DNA from: Hyphomicrobiales bacterium
Lineage (GTDB): Bacteria; Pseudomonadota; Alphaproteobacteria; Rhizobiales; Devosiaceae
Length of the DNA: 64,000 bases
Direction of reading: 5' to 3'
Assembly: GCA_004144345.1 (NCBI GenBank)
Contig: SEEL01000004.1
Span: 1 to 64,000, forward strand
Shown here: in pieces, positions 8,366 to 17,003 of the stretch
Position numbering within the stretch: the first letter of the stretch is position 1
Layout: each line of letters starts with the position of its first letter
Notes under the pieces: generated by a model
Told to the model about the DNA's origin: nothing
The model's input: the letters and a program-made list of their open reading frames with translations, nothing else
Database searches by the model: none
Made by a program: the position numbers and the translations under genes

Positions 8366-9234
8366 GCGGCGAGCCGGCCGATGGCGTCGAGGCCATCGCG
8401 ATAGGTGGGGTAGAGCAGCTCGATGCCGAGTGCCTGCCGGATGGCGGCGTTCGAGACGCGCTTGTTGTCCGAATAAAAGCTGCGCGCCATCGGCGTCATC
8501 TCGGCCCCCTCGAACGGAATGTCGGGCGGCACCGCGACGCCGAGCTGGCGCGCTGCATATTCGATGAGATCCTGCGGCGGTGCCGGTTCATTGTCGGCGA
8601 GATTGAACACCCCGCCCAGCCGCCGCTCCGCTGCGAGCGCGGTGACCCGGCCGATGTCCTCGACATGGATGCGGTTGAACACCTGGCCCGGCTTGACGAT
8701 GCGGCGGGCAGTGCCCTCGCGCAGCTTGTCGAAGGCCGAGCGGCCCGGCCCATAGATGCCGGCAAGGCGCAGCGTCAGCAGCGGCACGCCGCGGGCATCG
8801 GCATAGTCGCGCCATTGCTGCTCGATCTCGACCCGCATGGCGCTGCGCTTGTTGATCGGGCGCGTCGGGGCGTTCTCGTCGATCCACTGGCCGCCGAAAT
8901 CGCCATAGACGCCAACGGTGGAGTAATAGCCGATCCATTCGAGCCCGGTGGCGGCATCGAGATCGGCGCGATGGAAATTGAGAGCCGGATCGCCCGCTTC
9001 ACTGGGCGGGATCGACAGCACCACATGCGTCGCCTGGCGCAGATCCGCGCCCAGCGTCGGGCCGGCGGAGACGCCGTCGAACACATGCATGCGGTAGGCG
9101 CTTTCGGCCAGCGCCTCGAGGCCATCTTCGCTGCGCGACGTGCCCGCGATCGGCACATCTGCGCCGGTGAGCTGGTGAATGGCATGCGCCGCGGCGAGCG
9201 AGGAATAGCCCATGCCGAAGAAGAAGACATTCAT
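8362..9234 (-). CDS. NAD(P)-dependent epimerase/dehydratase-like protein (YeeZ family)
   Basis: The start is ATG 9234, in an ATGA overlap with queG, giving 290 residues. The Rossmann glycine motif is the variant FFFGMGYSSLAAAHAI, as in YeeZ-like atypical SDR proteins. YYSTVGVYGDFGGQWIDE contains the YSTVGVYG segment typical of that group. RLAGIYGPGRSAFDKL and NRIHVEDIGRVTALA are extended-SDR hallmarks. The reaction is unknown. Confidence 0.85.
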   Translation of the reverse strand: MNVFFFGMGYSSLAAAHAIHQLTGADVPIAGTSRSEDGLEALAESAYRMHVFDGVSAGPTLGADLRQATHVVLSIPPSEAGDPALNFHRADLDAATGLEWIGYYSTVGVYGDFGGQWIDENAPTRPINKRSAMRVEIEQQWRDYADARGVPLLTLRLAGIYGPGRSAFDKLREGTARRIVKPGQVFNRIHVEDIGRVTALAAERRLGGVFNLADNEPAPPQDLIEYAARQLGVAVPPDIPFEGAEMTPMARSFYSDNKRVSNAAIRQALGIELLYPTYRDGLDAIGRLAA

Positions 9235-10379
9235 TGCGTCAGTTCCGCCGTCCATTCCGATCGGACCGTGATGTCGCCCTCGCGGGCCATAAAGTCCAGC
9301 GCCAAAGCATTGGCCCGGTCGCGCGGGACGAGGCGCCGCACCGACCAGATGGCGGCGCCGCGCACCAGCGGGTCGTCATCGCCGAGCCGCGCTTCGGCTA
9401 AGGGCGCAAGGCCCACATCGCCGCTATTGCCGATGGCGATCAGCACATTGCGCAGGAACCTGCCATGGCCGATGCGCTTGATCGGCGAGCCGGCGAACAG
9501 CGCGCGGAAGCCCGCATCGTCGAGCTGCACGAGGTCTGAGAGGGCCGGGGCATTGAGTTCGTCCCGCGCCTGGAGCCGCGCCTCGCTGGCGACGGAGGCG
9601 AATTTGTTCCACGGGCAGACCGCGAGGCAATCGTCGCAGCCATAGATGCGGTTGCCCATCGCGGCGCGGAATTCGAGGGGGATCGGCCCCTTGTGCTCGA
9701 TATTGAGGTAAGCGAGGCAGCGCCGCGCATCGAGCTGGAACGGCGCCGGAAAGGCAGCGGTCGGGCAGATGTCGAGGCAGCGCCGGCAGGTGCCGCAGCT
9801 TTCCTCATGCGGTTCGTCGGCGGGCAGGTCGGCGCTGGTGAAGATGGCGCCGAGGAACAGCCACGAGCCATAGTCGCGGCTGACCAGCACGGTGTGCTTG
9901 CCCTGCCAGCCAAGCCCGGCGGCTTCCGCCAGCGGCTTTTCCATCACCGGCGCGGTGTCGACGAAGACCTTTACCTCGGCACCGCTGCGGCGGCTGAGGA
10001 GCCCCGCCAGTTCCTTCAGCTTGCCCTTGATGATCTCATGATAGTCGCGGTTGCGCGCATAGACCGAAATGGTGCCGCGGTCGCGCCGCGTCAGCGTCGC
10101 CAGCGGATCGCTGTCCGGCCCGTAATTGACGCCGAGCATGATGATGGAGCGCGCCCCGTCCCACAGGGCCGACGGGCTGGCCCGGCGCTCCGCCGTCTCG
10201 GCCATCCACTCCATGTCGCCATGCCAGCCCTCGGCCAACGCATGCTGGAGCTTGTCGCGCAGGTCCGGCCGCGCAGCGGCGCTGGTGATGCCGAACGCCC
10301 CAAACCCCAGCGCCGCCGCCCGGGCTTTGAGTTCAGTGACGAGGGCGGCCGGTGCCGCCTCAGAAATCAAGGTTGGCAT
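9231..10379 (-). CDS. queG: Epoxyqueuosine reductase
   Basis: This 382-residue protein catalyses the last step of queuosine synthesis in tRNA, reducing epoxyqueuosine with a cobalamin and two [4Fe-4S] clusters. Visible signatures are VFVDTAPVMEK (containing the catalytic Asp), GWQGKHTVLVSRDYGSWLFLG split across the active-site region, ferredoxin motifs CGTCRRCLDIC and CDDCLAVCPWN, and a C-terminal HEAT-like helical part. ATG 10379 is chosen because the 41-residue upstream extension has no conservation and overlaps the GST. It overlaps the GST end by 20 bases. Confidence 0.95.
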   Translation of the reverse strand: MPTLISEAAPAALVTELKARAAALGFGAFGITSAAARPDLRDKLQHALAEGWHGDMEWMAETAERRASPSALWDGARSIIMLGVNYGPDSDPLATLTRRDRGTISVYARNRDYHEIIKGKLKELAGLLSRRSGAEVKVFVDTAPVMEKPLAEAAGLGWQGKHTVLVSRDYGSWLFLGAIFTSADLPADEPHEESCGTCRRCLDICPTAAFPAPFQLDARRCLAYLNIEHKGPIPLEFRAAMGNRIYGCDDCLAVCPWNKFASVASEARLQARDELNAPALSDLVQLDDAGFRALFAGSPIKRIGHGRFLRNVLIAIGNSGDVGLAPLAEARLGDDDPLVRGAAIWSVRRLVPRDRANALALDFMAREGDITVRSEWTAELTQ

Positions 10380-11037
10380 AGCCGGAATGGGGCGGCATGC
10401 CGCCGATGCGGTCGTTGAGGAGGGTGCGGAAGGCGGGGCGCGATTTGATGCGGGCGTACCAGTCGCGCGTCTCGGCGGCGCTGTCCCAATTGACGTCGCC
10501 AAGATAATCGAGGGCGCTCAGATGGGCGGCGAGGGCGAAATCGGCCAGCGTCATCACATCGCCCGCGATCCATTGGCGGGTGGCGAACAGCCAGTTGAAA
10601 TATTGCAGATGCTCGCCGAGGTTGGCCTTGGCGACGCGCAGCACCGACGGGTCGGGGGTGGCGCCGGGGCGGTCGCGCTTGATGATCTTCTCTTCGAAGA
10701 TGTAGCGCGTCACCTCGTCATTGAACTTGAGCAGCACCCATTCGCACAGCCGCCACATCTCGGCGCGATCTTTGGGCTGGGCTGGAAACAGCCCGGCGAC
10801 GGCGGCCGGCGAATAGCGGTCCTCGATGGCGTGGAGCACCGCGAGCACGCCCACGGCATTGGGCTGGCCCTCGTCGATGAGGATCGGCACGGTCGCCGCC
10901 GGGTTGAGTTCGAGGATATGCGTGTCACGCAACCAGGGCTTGATGTCTTCGACGTCGACGGCGATGCCGTATTCGGCAAACATCAAGCGGGCGAGGCGGG
11001 AAGCGGGATCGAGCCTGTGCTGGAGAAGTCTCGGCAT
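10360..11037 (-). CDS. Glutathione S-transferase family protein
   Basis: This 225-residue protein has an N-terminal thioredoxin-like domain (SRLARLMFAEYGIAVDVEDI, with the cis-Pro segment NPAATVPILID) and a C-terminal all-helical domain (IAGDVMTLADFALAAHLSALDYL, with the N-capping box Asp). It is first in the four-gene minus-strand operon GST-queG-epimerase-GNAT. A GST directly upstream of queG is a recurrent alphaproteobacterial pairing. The substrate is unknown. Confidence 0.9.
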   Translation of the reverse strand: MPRLLQHRLDPASRLARLMFAEYGIAVDVEDIKPWLRDTHILELNPAATVPILIDEGQPNAVGVLAVLHAIEDRYSPAAVAGLFPAQPKDRAEMWRLCEWVLLKFNDEVTRYIFEEKIIKRDRPGATPDPSVLRVAKANLGEHLQYFNWLFATRQWIAGDVMTLADFALAAHLSALDYLGDVNWDSAAETRDWYARIKSRPAFRTLLNDRIGGMPPHSGYANLDF

Positions 11038-11125
11038 GACGCTGCGATGGGTCCAATTCTGGCGCGGTGGCGCAAATCAGCTTAGACGGAACCGGGCTTT
11101 GGCCCCGCGATGAGTAGGAGATCAA

Positions 11126-11938
11126 ATGAACGGCGATCAAGGTATTTTTGTGCCGGCGCTCCTTGGGATTGTTGAAGGCCTTACTGAATTCCTACCAGTC
11201 TCTTCCACCGCGCACCTCCTGCTGGCCGGGCATTTCCTCGGCTTCAACAGCCCCGGCCGGGTGTTCGAAGTGCTGATCCAGTTCGGCGCCATCCTTGCCA
11301 TTGTCGTGGTCTATTTCTGGCGCTTGGTGGGCATTGCCCGCGACGCGATCGCGCGCAAGCCCGGCGCCCTGCGCTTCATCTCGGGCGTGGTGCTGGCGGC
11401 GTTCCCGGCGGCGCTGGCCGGCGTCCTGCTGCATGATTTCATCAAGACGGTGATCTACGAGACGCCGCTGCTGATCTGCGTCATGCTGATCGTGGGCGGC
11501 ATCATCCTGCTTTATGTCGACCAGCTGAAGCTGACGCCGAAATACACCTCGATCTACGAATACCCGCCGCTGCTCTGCCTCTATATCGGGCTGTTCCAGA
11601 TGCTGGCGCTGGTGCCCGGCGTGTCGCGCTCGGGCGCCACCATCGTCGGCTCGCTGCTGCTGGGCGCGGACAAGCGCTCGGCCGCCGAATTCAGCTTCTT
11701 CCTCGCCATTCCGCTGATGGCCGGCGCCTTTGGCTACGATCTCTTCAAGAGCCGTGACATGCTGACGTCGGAACTGGGGCTGGCGGTCGCCGTCGGCTTT
11801 GCCGCCGCCTTCGTCTGCGCCTTCTTCGTCGTGCGCTACGCGCTCGACTTCATCAACAAGCACGGCTTTGCCCCCTTCGCCTATTGGCGCATCTTCGTGG
11901 GCGCGATTGGCCTGTGGGGCGTGCTGCTGTTCCGCTGA
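11126..11938 (+). CDS. uppP: Undecaprenyl-diphosphate phosphatase
   Basis: This 270-residue inner-membrane protein recycles the lipid carrier by hydrolysing undecaprenyl diphosphate, and overexpression is known to give bacitracin resistance. The two BacA signatures are present: [20 protein letters not shown] (acidic catalytic residues) and [20 protein letters not shown]. About eight hydrophobic segments follow the family topology. A GGAG ribosome site precedes ATG 11126. It is divergent from the GST operon and acts on the same lipid carrier used by the sugar transferase at 25.4 kb. Confidence 0.95.
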   Translation: MNGDQGIFVPALLGIVEGLTEFLPVSSTAHLLLAGHFLGFNSPGRVFEVLIQFGAILAIVVVYFWRLVGIARDAIARKPGALRFISGVVLAAFPAALAGVLLHDFIKTVIYETPLLICVMLIVGGIILLYVDQLKLTPKYTSIYEYPPLLCLYIGLFQMLALVPGVSRSGATIVGSLLLGADKRSAAEFSFFLAIPLMAGAFGYDLFKSRDMLTSELGLAVAVGFAAAFVCAFFVVRYALDFINKHGFAPFAYWRIFVGAIGLWGVLLFR

Positions 11939-11941
11939 GGC

Positions 11942-12277
11942 CTATTCCAGCCAGTCGGTGATGAATTCGTCCGACTGGTGGATGCAGACCATCTTGATCC
12001 GCCCCGCCGAGAGCACGGTGAATTTGTGCGGCTCGCCCGGCGCGACATAGACCACGTCGCCAGTGCTGGCCTCGCGCATCTCCCTGCCGTCCGAAAAGGC
12101 GATGCGGCCCTCGATCACCACCCAGGTCTCGCCATAGGGATGGGTGTGCAGTCTTGGCCCCGAACCGGCAGGCATGTGCTCGAGCAGCAAGGTCACCGAG
12201 GCGCCATGCGCCTTGCCCTCGATGGTCTGGACATTGGCGTCTCCGGGCAGCCATTGGCCGGTGGAGACGATTTCCAT
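11942..12277 (-). CDS. Cupin-domain protein
   Basis: This 111-residue single-domain cupin starts at ATG 12277, sharing one base with the upstream stop (TGATG). Cupin motif 1 is PRLHTHPYGETWVVIEG (two His and one Glu metal ligands) and motif 2 is GDVVYVAPGEPHKF (third His). The metal site looks complete. Function is unpredictable from sequence; homologues include oxalate-decarboxylase-like and regulatory proteins. It is translationally coupled to the NDUFA9-like epimerase gene. Confidence 0.8.
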   Translation of the reverse strand: MEIVSTGQWLPGDANVQTIEGKAHGASVTLLLEHMPAGSGPRLHTHPYGETWVVIEGRIAFSDGREMREASTGDVVYVAPGEPHKFTVLSAGRIKMVCIHQSDEFITDWLE

Positions 12278-13236
12278 CAGGCCGTCTGCCGGTCGAACTG
12301 GCCATTGCGCGAGAAGCGCCACAGATAGCCGGGCAGCACCGCATCGAGCGGCCGCGGCGCAATGCCGAGACCGGCAAGATTGCGCTTGTCCTTGCTGGCC
12401 TCCGCCGACACGACGTTATCAATGCCGAGCAGCTTGAGCTGGTCGCCGGTGATAAGCGGCTTGGGCAGGATCTGCATCGGCAGCGCGATGAGCGAGCCGA
12501 CGAAATTGGGCAGCGGCAGGATCGGGTTGGAGCGGTTGGAGAACTGCAGCACCCGCTCGATCAGCTGGCGGTGCGTCAGCACTTCCGGCCCGCCCAGCTC
12601 ATAAATCTTGCCGGGCTTGGCATTGCCCTGCGCGGCGGCGGCCAGCGCTTCGGCGACATCGCCGACATAGACCGGCTGGAACTGCGTCTTGCCGCCGAAC
12701 AGCGGCATCACCGGCAACAGGCGCGCCAGCATGCCCATCTGGTTGAAGAAGCCATCGCCCGGGCCGAAGACGATCGACGGGCGGAAGATGATGGCGGCGG
12801 GGAAGGCGGCTTTCACCGCCGCCTCGCCCATGGCCCGCGAGCGGGCAAAGAGGCTGGGCGAGGTCTCGTCGGCGCCGAGCACCGACATATGGATGAGGGT
12901 CCTCGCCCCGGCCGCCTTGGCGGCCTCGGCGACATGGCGCGCGCCGTTCACATTGATGGCGCGGAAGCGCTGCTTGCCCTTCTCGATGCCGATGGCGGCC
13001 AGATTGATGACGATGGAGGCGCCCCTGACGGCGGCGGCCACCGAATCCCGGTTGCGCAGGTTAGCCTGGACCGGCACCACCTGCCCGACGGCGCCAAGCG
13101 GCCGCACATGGCCGGCGAGATCGGGGCGGCGCACCGCGACGCGGACGCGGTAGCCGGCGCGCGCCAGAGCCTGCGTCACTTGCGTGCCGACAAAGCCCGA
13201 ACCCCCGAAAATCGTGACCAGTTCAGGGTTTTCCAT
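12277..13236 (-). CDS. Complex I NDUFA9-subunit-like NAD(P)-binding protein (atypical SDR)
   Basis: This 319-residue protein starts at ATG 13236 (MENPELVTIFGGSGFVG) after a GGAG site; the frame is open upstream but runs into tRNA-Leu. It has a Rossmann motif (FGGSGFVGTQVTQALARAGYRVR), RRPDLAGHVRPLG (dinucleotide preference), LIHMSVLGAD and RPSIVFGPGDGFFNQM. The family groups with NDUFA9, an accessory subunit of mitochondrial complex I; bacterial members are linked to quinone or isoprenoid metabolism. The enzymatic role is not established. Confidence 0.85.
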   Translation of the reverse strand: MENPELVTIFGGSGFVGTQVTQALARAGYRVRVAVRRPDLAGHVRPLGAVGQVVPVQANLRNRDSVAAAVRGASIVINLAAIGIEKGKQRFRAINVNGARHVAEAAKAAGARTLIHMSVLGADETSPSLFARSRAMGEAAVKAAFPAAIIFRPSIVFGPGDGFFNQMGMLARLLPVMPLFGGKTQFQPVYVGDVAEALAAAAQGNAKPGKIYELGGPEVLTHRQLIERVLQFSNRSNPILPLPNFVGSLIALPMQILPKPLITGDQLKLLGIDNVVSAEASKDKRNLAGLGIAPRPLDAVLPGYLWRFSRNGQFDRQTA

Positions 13237-13371
13237 CAGGCGCTCCAGCTCGGCGAAAACAGTGCCCGCTTCTAGCCGATCCCGCGACGAACTGTCGAGA
13301 CTTGCCGCCCGTTGCGCTTTGCCGTTGACAGAGCCAAGGCCGTCCCCTAGGGGAACGGCGCCCATCGGTTT

Positions 13372-13456
13372 GCCCTGGTGGCGGAATTGGTAGACGCGCA
13401 CGGTTCAGGTCCGTGTGTTTAACGACGTGGAGGTTCGAGTCCTCTCCAGGGCACCA
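13372..13456 (+). tRNA. tRNA-Leu(CAG)
   Basis: The gene is 85 bases including an encoded CCA. The acceptor stem GCCCTGG pairs with CCAGGGC, the discriminator is A (required for Leu), the anticodon arm CACGG-TTCAGGT-CCGTG reads CAG, and a long class II variable arm and a GGTTCGAGTCC T-arm follow. Its 3' end from the T-arm to two bases past CCA is the attachment site of the element that follows. Confidence 0.97.
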
Positions 13457-13458
13457 TC
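13438..13458 (+). repeat. attL core (inside tRNA-Leu 3' end)
   Basis: This 21-bp sequence, beginning AGTCCTCTCC and ending in CACCATC, is identical to 24476-24496. It covers the T-arm 3' strand, acceptor stem and CCA, so integration leaves a complete tRNA next to the integrase. Confidence 0.93.
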
Positions 13459-13554
13459 ACTCAGCGAACTGGCTGACCCCGTTGAGCTTATTGAGATTGC
13501 TGAGGTTTTTGCGCACCCGACTGTCACACACGGGTGTCACGCATGGTTTTCAGA

Positions 13555-15279
13555 ATGGCTAGGCCCACGCGCCGACAGGGCTCTACTTTCAGCCAGTTCA
13601 AGCAGCGCATTCCACGCGATATTCGCGCGATGGCCGTGGGGAAGACGTTCGTCGCTCCGGTCGGAGATACGCTCACATCGGTCAAGATAGGGCCGTCCAC
13701 CGAGGTCCTTCAGTTTTCCCTCCGCACACGCGACCCGGACCAGGCGAAGGCGCGACAGGCGGTCGTGCTGTCGCACTGGGCAAGCTTCCTCGAAGCTCTT
13801 CGGCACGGCCCGCGGCGGCTCACCCAAAAGGAGGTCGTTGCGCTGTCTGGAGAGGCTTACCGCGAGTTCGTGGCTGGCGCTGAGGACGACCCCGGCAACC
13901 GGGCTCGCTGGGAGTACGTGAGAGACTGGGTGCAACACACGTGGCCGATCTTCGCGCCGGGCGATGGTGCTGATGGCGCGTCTACGGGTCTGCCCTACCT
14001 GGACAGGGTTCTTGCCATGCACGGTCTGGTTGTCGACCTCGACAGCCGCAAACGACTTCACGATGAACTCGGACGCGTCCTCATGTTGGCCGCGGATCGT
14101 CTCAACTCAAACGCTCACGGAGACTATAGCGAGGACAAGAACCTCAACCGCTTCCCCGCTCTACGGTCAGCCACCGCCGATGTTCAACGGGTGCCAAAAG
14201 CGGGGGTCTCTTTGACCGGCCTTGTTGACGAGTGGTGGGGGGAGTCCAGTCGAACGGGCGCGGCGAAGCCAGCGACCCACCGGAACTATTCGGGTGCCAT
14301 AAGGACCTTCGTGAAGTTCCTCAAGCATGACGATGCAGCGCGCGTTAGGCCGACTGATGTTGTTGCGTTCAAGGACTTTCGGCTCGCGCATTCGTCGCCC
14401 AAGACTGGCAAGCCGCTCTCGCCCCGCACGGTCCACGACAACGACCTGGCGGCGCTAAAGAGCGTGTTTGCCTGGGCTGTTGAGAACCACAAAGTGTCTG
14501 CCAACCCGGCTCTCGGGATTAGGGTGAAGGGCGCGGGCAAACTAAAGGCCAAGCGGAGCAGCACGCCGAAGGGTTTCACTGACGACGAGGCAAGGGTCAT
14601 CCTCGCGGCGTGCAACAATGAGGTCAGACGGCCCGAAGAGGCGGTCCAGTCGTTCGCGCTGCGTCGCTGGGTGCCATGGGTGTTGGCTTATACCGGTGCG
14701 CGTGTGGGCGAGATCATCCAGCTTCGCAAGCAGGACGTTCAACGGAAGAGCGATCACTGGGTTCTCGTGATTACGCCTGAGGCAGGGACGGTGAAGACCG
14801 ACACGTCGCGCGAGGTTCCCATTCACCCACATCTGGTGGAGCTGGGGTTTGTCGATTTCGCAACGAGCGCCCCCGGGGAGCGCCTGTTCATCCATCCGAC
14901 GCACTCCAAGGCCGCGAGGGGTGGGGCTTCACCCAAGACGACGGCGCGGGGCAAACGGCTGCTCATGCCTCCCGGTAAACCTGAGGCCGTTGCCAGTGAT
15001 GGCACGGAGAGTGTCAGTGGAAGGGTGAAAGCCGGGGCCAATCGCCTGAGGGAGTTTGTCCACGGGATCATCCCCAATCTTTCGAGGCAACCGAACCATG
15101 CGTGGCGTCACCGGATGGAAACGGTGTGCCGCGATGTCGGCATCGACGGTTACTACCAGCGCATCTTCACCGGCCACTCGCTCAGAGACGAACACGAACG
15201 GTATGGAGAGCCCGCGGGTCTCTATCGTGAAATATGTCGGCTCCCGCGCTTCGAGATGCTCTCGCCACCCACCCTATAG
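13555..15279 (+). CDS. Tyrosine site-specific integrase
   Basis: This 574-residue recombinase has an N-terminal DNA-binding part, a SAM-like core-binding domain around residues 215-310 (LTGLVDEWW...TVHDNDLAALKSVFAWAVEN) and a C-terminal catalytic domain. The catalytic Arg is in YTGARVGEIIQLR, the His/Arg box is HAWRHRMETV, a second His is in FTGHSLRD, and the nucleophile Tyr is in HERYGEP. All are present, so it appears active. I chose ATG 13555 (MARPTRRQGS) because homologues start with MARPT-like sequence; GTG 13534 and ATG 13543 are alternatives. Confidence 0.92.
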   Translation: MARPTRRQGSTFSQFKQRIPRDIRAMAVGKTFVAPVGDTLTSVKIGPSTEVLQFSLRTRDPDQAKARQAVVLSHWASFLEALRHGPRRLTQKEVVALSGEAYREFVAGAEDDPGNRARWEYVRDWVQHTWPIFAPGDGADGASTGLPYLDRVLAMHGLVVDLDSRKRLHDELGRVLMLAADRLNSNAHGDYSEDKNLNRFPALRSATADVQRVPKAGVSLTGLVDEWWGESSRTGAAKPATHRNYSGAIRTFVKFLKHDDAARVRPTDVVAFKDFRLAHSSPKTGKPLSPRTVHDNDLAALKSVFAWAVENHKVSANPALGIRVKGAGKLKAKRSSTPKGFTDDEARVILAACNNEVRRPEEAVQSFALRRWVPWVLAYTGARVGEIIQLRKQDVQRKSDHWVLVITPEAGTVKTDTSREVPIHPHLVELGFVDFATSAPGERLFIHPTHSKAARGGASPKTTARGKRLLMPPGKPEAVASDGTESVSGRVKAGANRLREFVHGIIPNLSRQPNHAWRHRMETVCRDVGIDGYYQRIFTGHSLRDEHERYGEPAGLYREICRLPRFEMLSPPTL

Positions 15280-15377
15280 TCCATCGTTGGGGCGCCTTGT
15301 GAAGCTCGGCAACGTAGGCCGCCCTAGTCGAAAAACAGTGGCTCGCATCCCGGCGCGCCCTTCAATAGAGACCTGCC

Positions 15378-15644
15378 ATGAACGTGATCCAGTTTCCCTC
15401 CACCCCATCGAAACAGGCCGTCGCGGAGGTCGCCGCACGAGCGTCGGCTGCGCATCAACGGTGGCAGGTGGAGTGCCTCGTGGCTGATGACGGCCAACCC
15501 TACCTTGCTCTGGAGCATCGTTCCGACGGCACCATCCTTGGTGCGCATTGGAAGGCGGCGCGTTGGGCCGTCCTCAGTGAGCGCGGCGTCACCATGTCGG
15601 AGTCGGAAGACCTCTGGACGGCCCTCGAGGAAGCTCTGGCATAG
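15378..15644 (+). CDS. Small hypothetical protein
   Basis: This 88-residue protein, beginning MNVIQFPSTPSKQ, follows the integrase by 98 bases on the same strand. It has a mixed alpha/beta pattern (WQVECLVADDGQPYLALEH, WAVLSERG) and an acidic C-terminal helix (SEDLWTALEEALA). I do not recognise a family. Its place next to the integrase would fit an accessory recombination or regulatory protein, but nothing in the sequence shows a DNA-binding domain. A ribosome site is not obvious. Confidence 0.5.
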   Translation: MNVIQFPSTPSKQAVAEVAARASAAHQRWQVECLVADDGQPYLALEHRSDGTILGAHWKAARWAVLSERGVTMSESEDLWTALEEALA

Positions 15645-15744
15645 GGGGTGTCAAGAGGCTCGTATAGCCGCGCATCTGGCCCCGGGTAGGTAGTGACGGC
15701 GGGGCGCTGGAAGGGCCTGGGCGAGTCCCCAAACGCCAGCAGCG

Positions 15745-16368
15745 CTATACCTTCGCAAGGGGCAAGGGCGAGGGCGCTGTGCGTTCCTGGTTGAGTGCGA
15801 AGAGGCGGGCCAGGACTTCATCGTCGGCCAGATCGGCGGGCCAGCCGTAGGCGTTCGCCACGGCGGCATCGAGTGCCTTGTGTGCATGATCGAGCCATGC
15901 CGGTCGCTCGTTGTAGAGCTTGGTCAAGGTGCGCTTCTTGAGAACCTCCGCAGCCTCATCGTCCTTCGCGAGTACGCGGTCGGGAAACCCCGCGACGACC
16001 TCTGGTTCACGGCGCACGAGGTCAGCCGGGTTGAGCCAGTTCTCGCGCAGTTCGTTCAGCCTCTTCGCCGCTTCCGCAATCGCAATGGCTTCGGGGTTGG
16101 TCGCGTAGTTGACGGCGGGTATGTCGGGGGTCAGCCCAGCGGGAAACGGGAAGGTCTCGAAGCACGTCAGGCTGTTGTAGCGGCGCTGATTGCCCGCGCC
16201 CATGCGGTTGCCCATTGCGGTCGCCCAGAGTTCGTGATGGCTGGATTGCAGGATGCCGAACGCGGTGTCGTCGTCCCTCGGGAACACGATGAGGTTCTTG
16301 TCTGGAAGGATATGGATGGGGGAATGGAGCGGCGTACACTCCGCTACACGAGGTAACCCGAAGTCCGA
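15745..16368 (-). pseudogene. C-terminal remnant of an MmeI-like (type IIL/IIG) DNA methyltransferase
   Basis: An open frame of about 207 codons runs down from a TAG at 16369-16371 with no good start near its beginning; a GTG lies at 16287. The protein matches the tail of MmeI-type class I DNA methyltransferases: LIVFPRDDDTAFGILQSS, SHHELWATAMGNRMG, YNSLTCFETFPFP (target-recognition region) and the terminal helical part ALDAAVANAYGWPADLADDEVLARL. The SAM-binding and NPPY regions are absent. The element therefore once carried, or recombined with, a restriction-modification enzyme. Confidence 0.7.
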
Positions 16369-17003
16369 CTATCGGTAGACATCATGTATGCCTCTAAGTG
16401 TGTATCTGACCGGGGGAGGGTTCCATCAAGATCGTCCAACAAATGCGACCCCTCGGAGGGCCGCTACTTTGGGCTACGACGAGACGGCCTGGCGTAGGCT
16501 TGAAGAGGACGACTGTCTGCGTAGTGAGCCCTCCCTCGGGTGTCATGGGCGCTGATATATGGGGCGTCCAATCTCGAACCCCACATCATGACGGTCGAGT
16601 AGTCATCGTTCCGACGTACTATCTGTCTGTCTTTCAGTGGTGTGCCACCGAGATCGTCAAACAAATACGTTCTACCTGTCGCGTGTGAGGTGGGATCAAG
16701 ATCGTCAGAGAAATCACGCGGCCCGTTGACGGTCTCACGTTGCCGCGCTGACTTGGTCTGGCCGGTGCCATGCAGGGCCAGGGAAGCCCCAGGAGACTCG
16801 CCGGGTCCTCAAGCTAGGGTGACGCCTGGCACAGTCGCCAGGACTCTCCTCGGTCCTCTGCGGGGCTTCTAGGAGTAACGCTGGCGACGTGGTCCACTCG
16901 ACCTTTCGGTGGCCCGGACGATGGTCACCTTGCCGCCCGAAGGGTGGGGCCCCAAAGCGACCAACTACGCTTGTCGACTTGCTGCGCGAGATAAGTCTTT
17001 CGG
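16369..17003. other. 635-bp non-coding stretch with iteron-like repeats
   Basis: I find no credible gene here. It contains three copies of an AGATCGTC...AAAT motif (annotated separately), an inverted GAAGCCCC/GGGGCTTC pair at 16783-16790 and 16862-16869, and several GC-rich imperfect repeats near 16790-16870. The region lies between the decayed methyltransferase and the 3' end of the serine recombinase. It may hold binding or recombination sites. Confidence 0.5.
16429..16720 (+). repeat. Three iteron-like direct repeats (AGATCGTC-N4-AAAT)
   Basis: Copies start at 16429 (AGATCGTCCAACAAATGCG), 16651 (AGATCGTCAAACAAATACG) and 16699 (AGATCGTCAGAGAAATCACG). The first two differ at two of 19 positions and the third is more diverged; copies 1 and 3 share a preceding ATCA. 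Spacing is 222 and 48 bases. Conserved short repeats in non-coding element DNA usually mark protein-binding sites. The binding protein is unknown. Confidence 0.6.

Noticed and set aside
12279-13401. NDUFA9-like frame starting at 13401
   Set aside because: The upstream part overlaps tRNA-Leu and is unconserved; the Rossmann fold begins right after ATG 13236.
16369-16720. CRISPR-like array
   Set aside because: There are only three short, unevenly spaced repeats with no cas genes, and no array is seen anywhere in the window.
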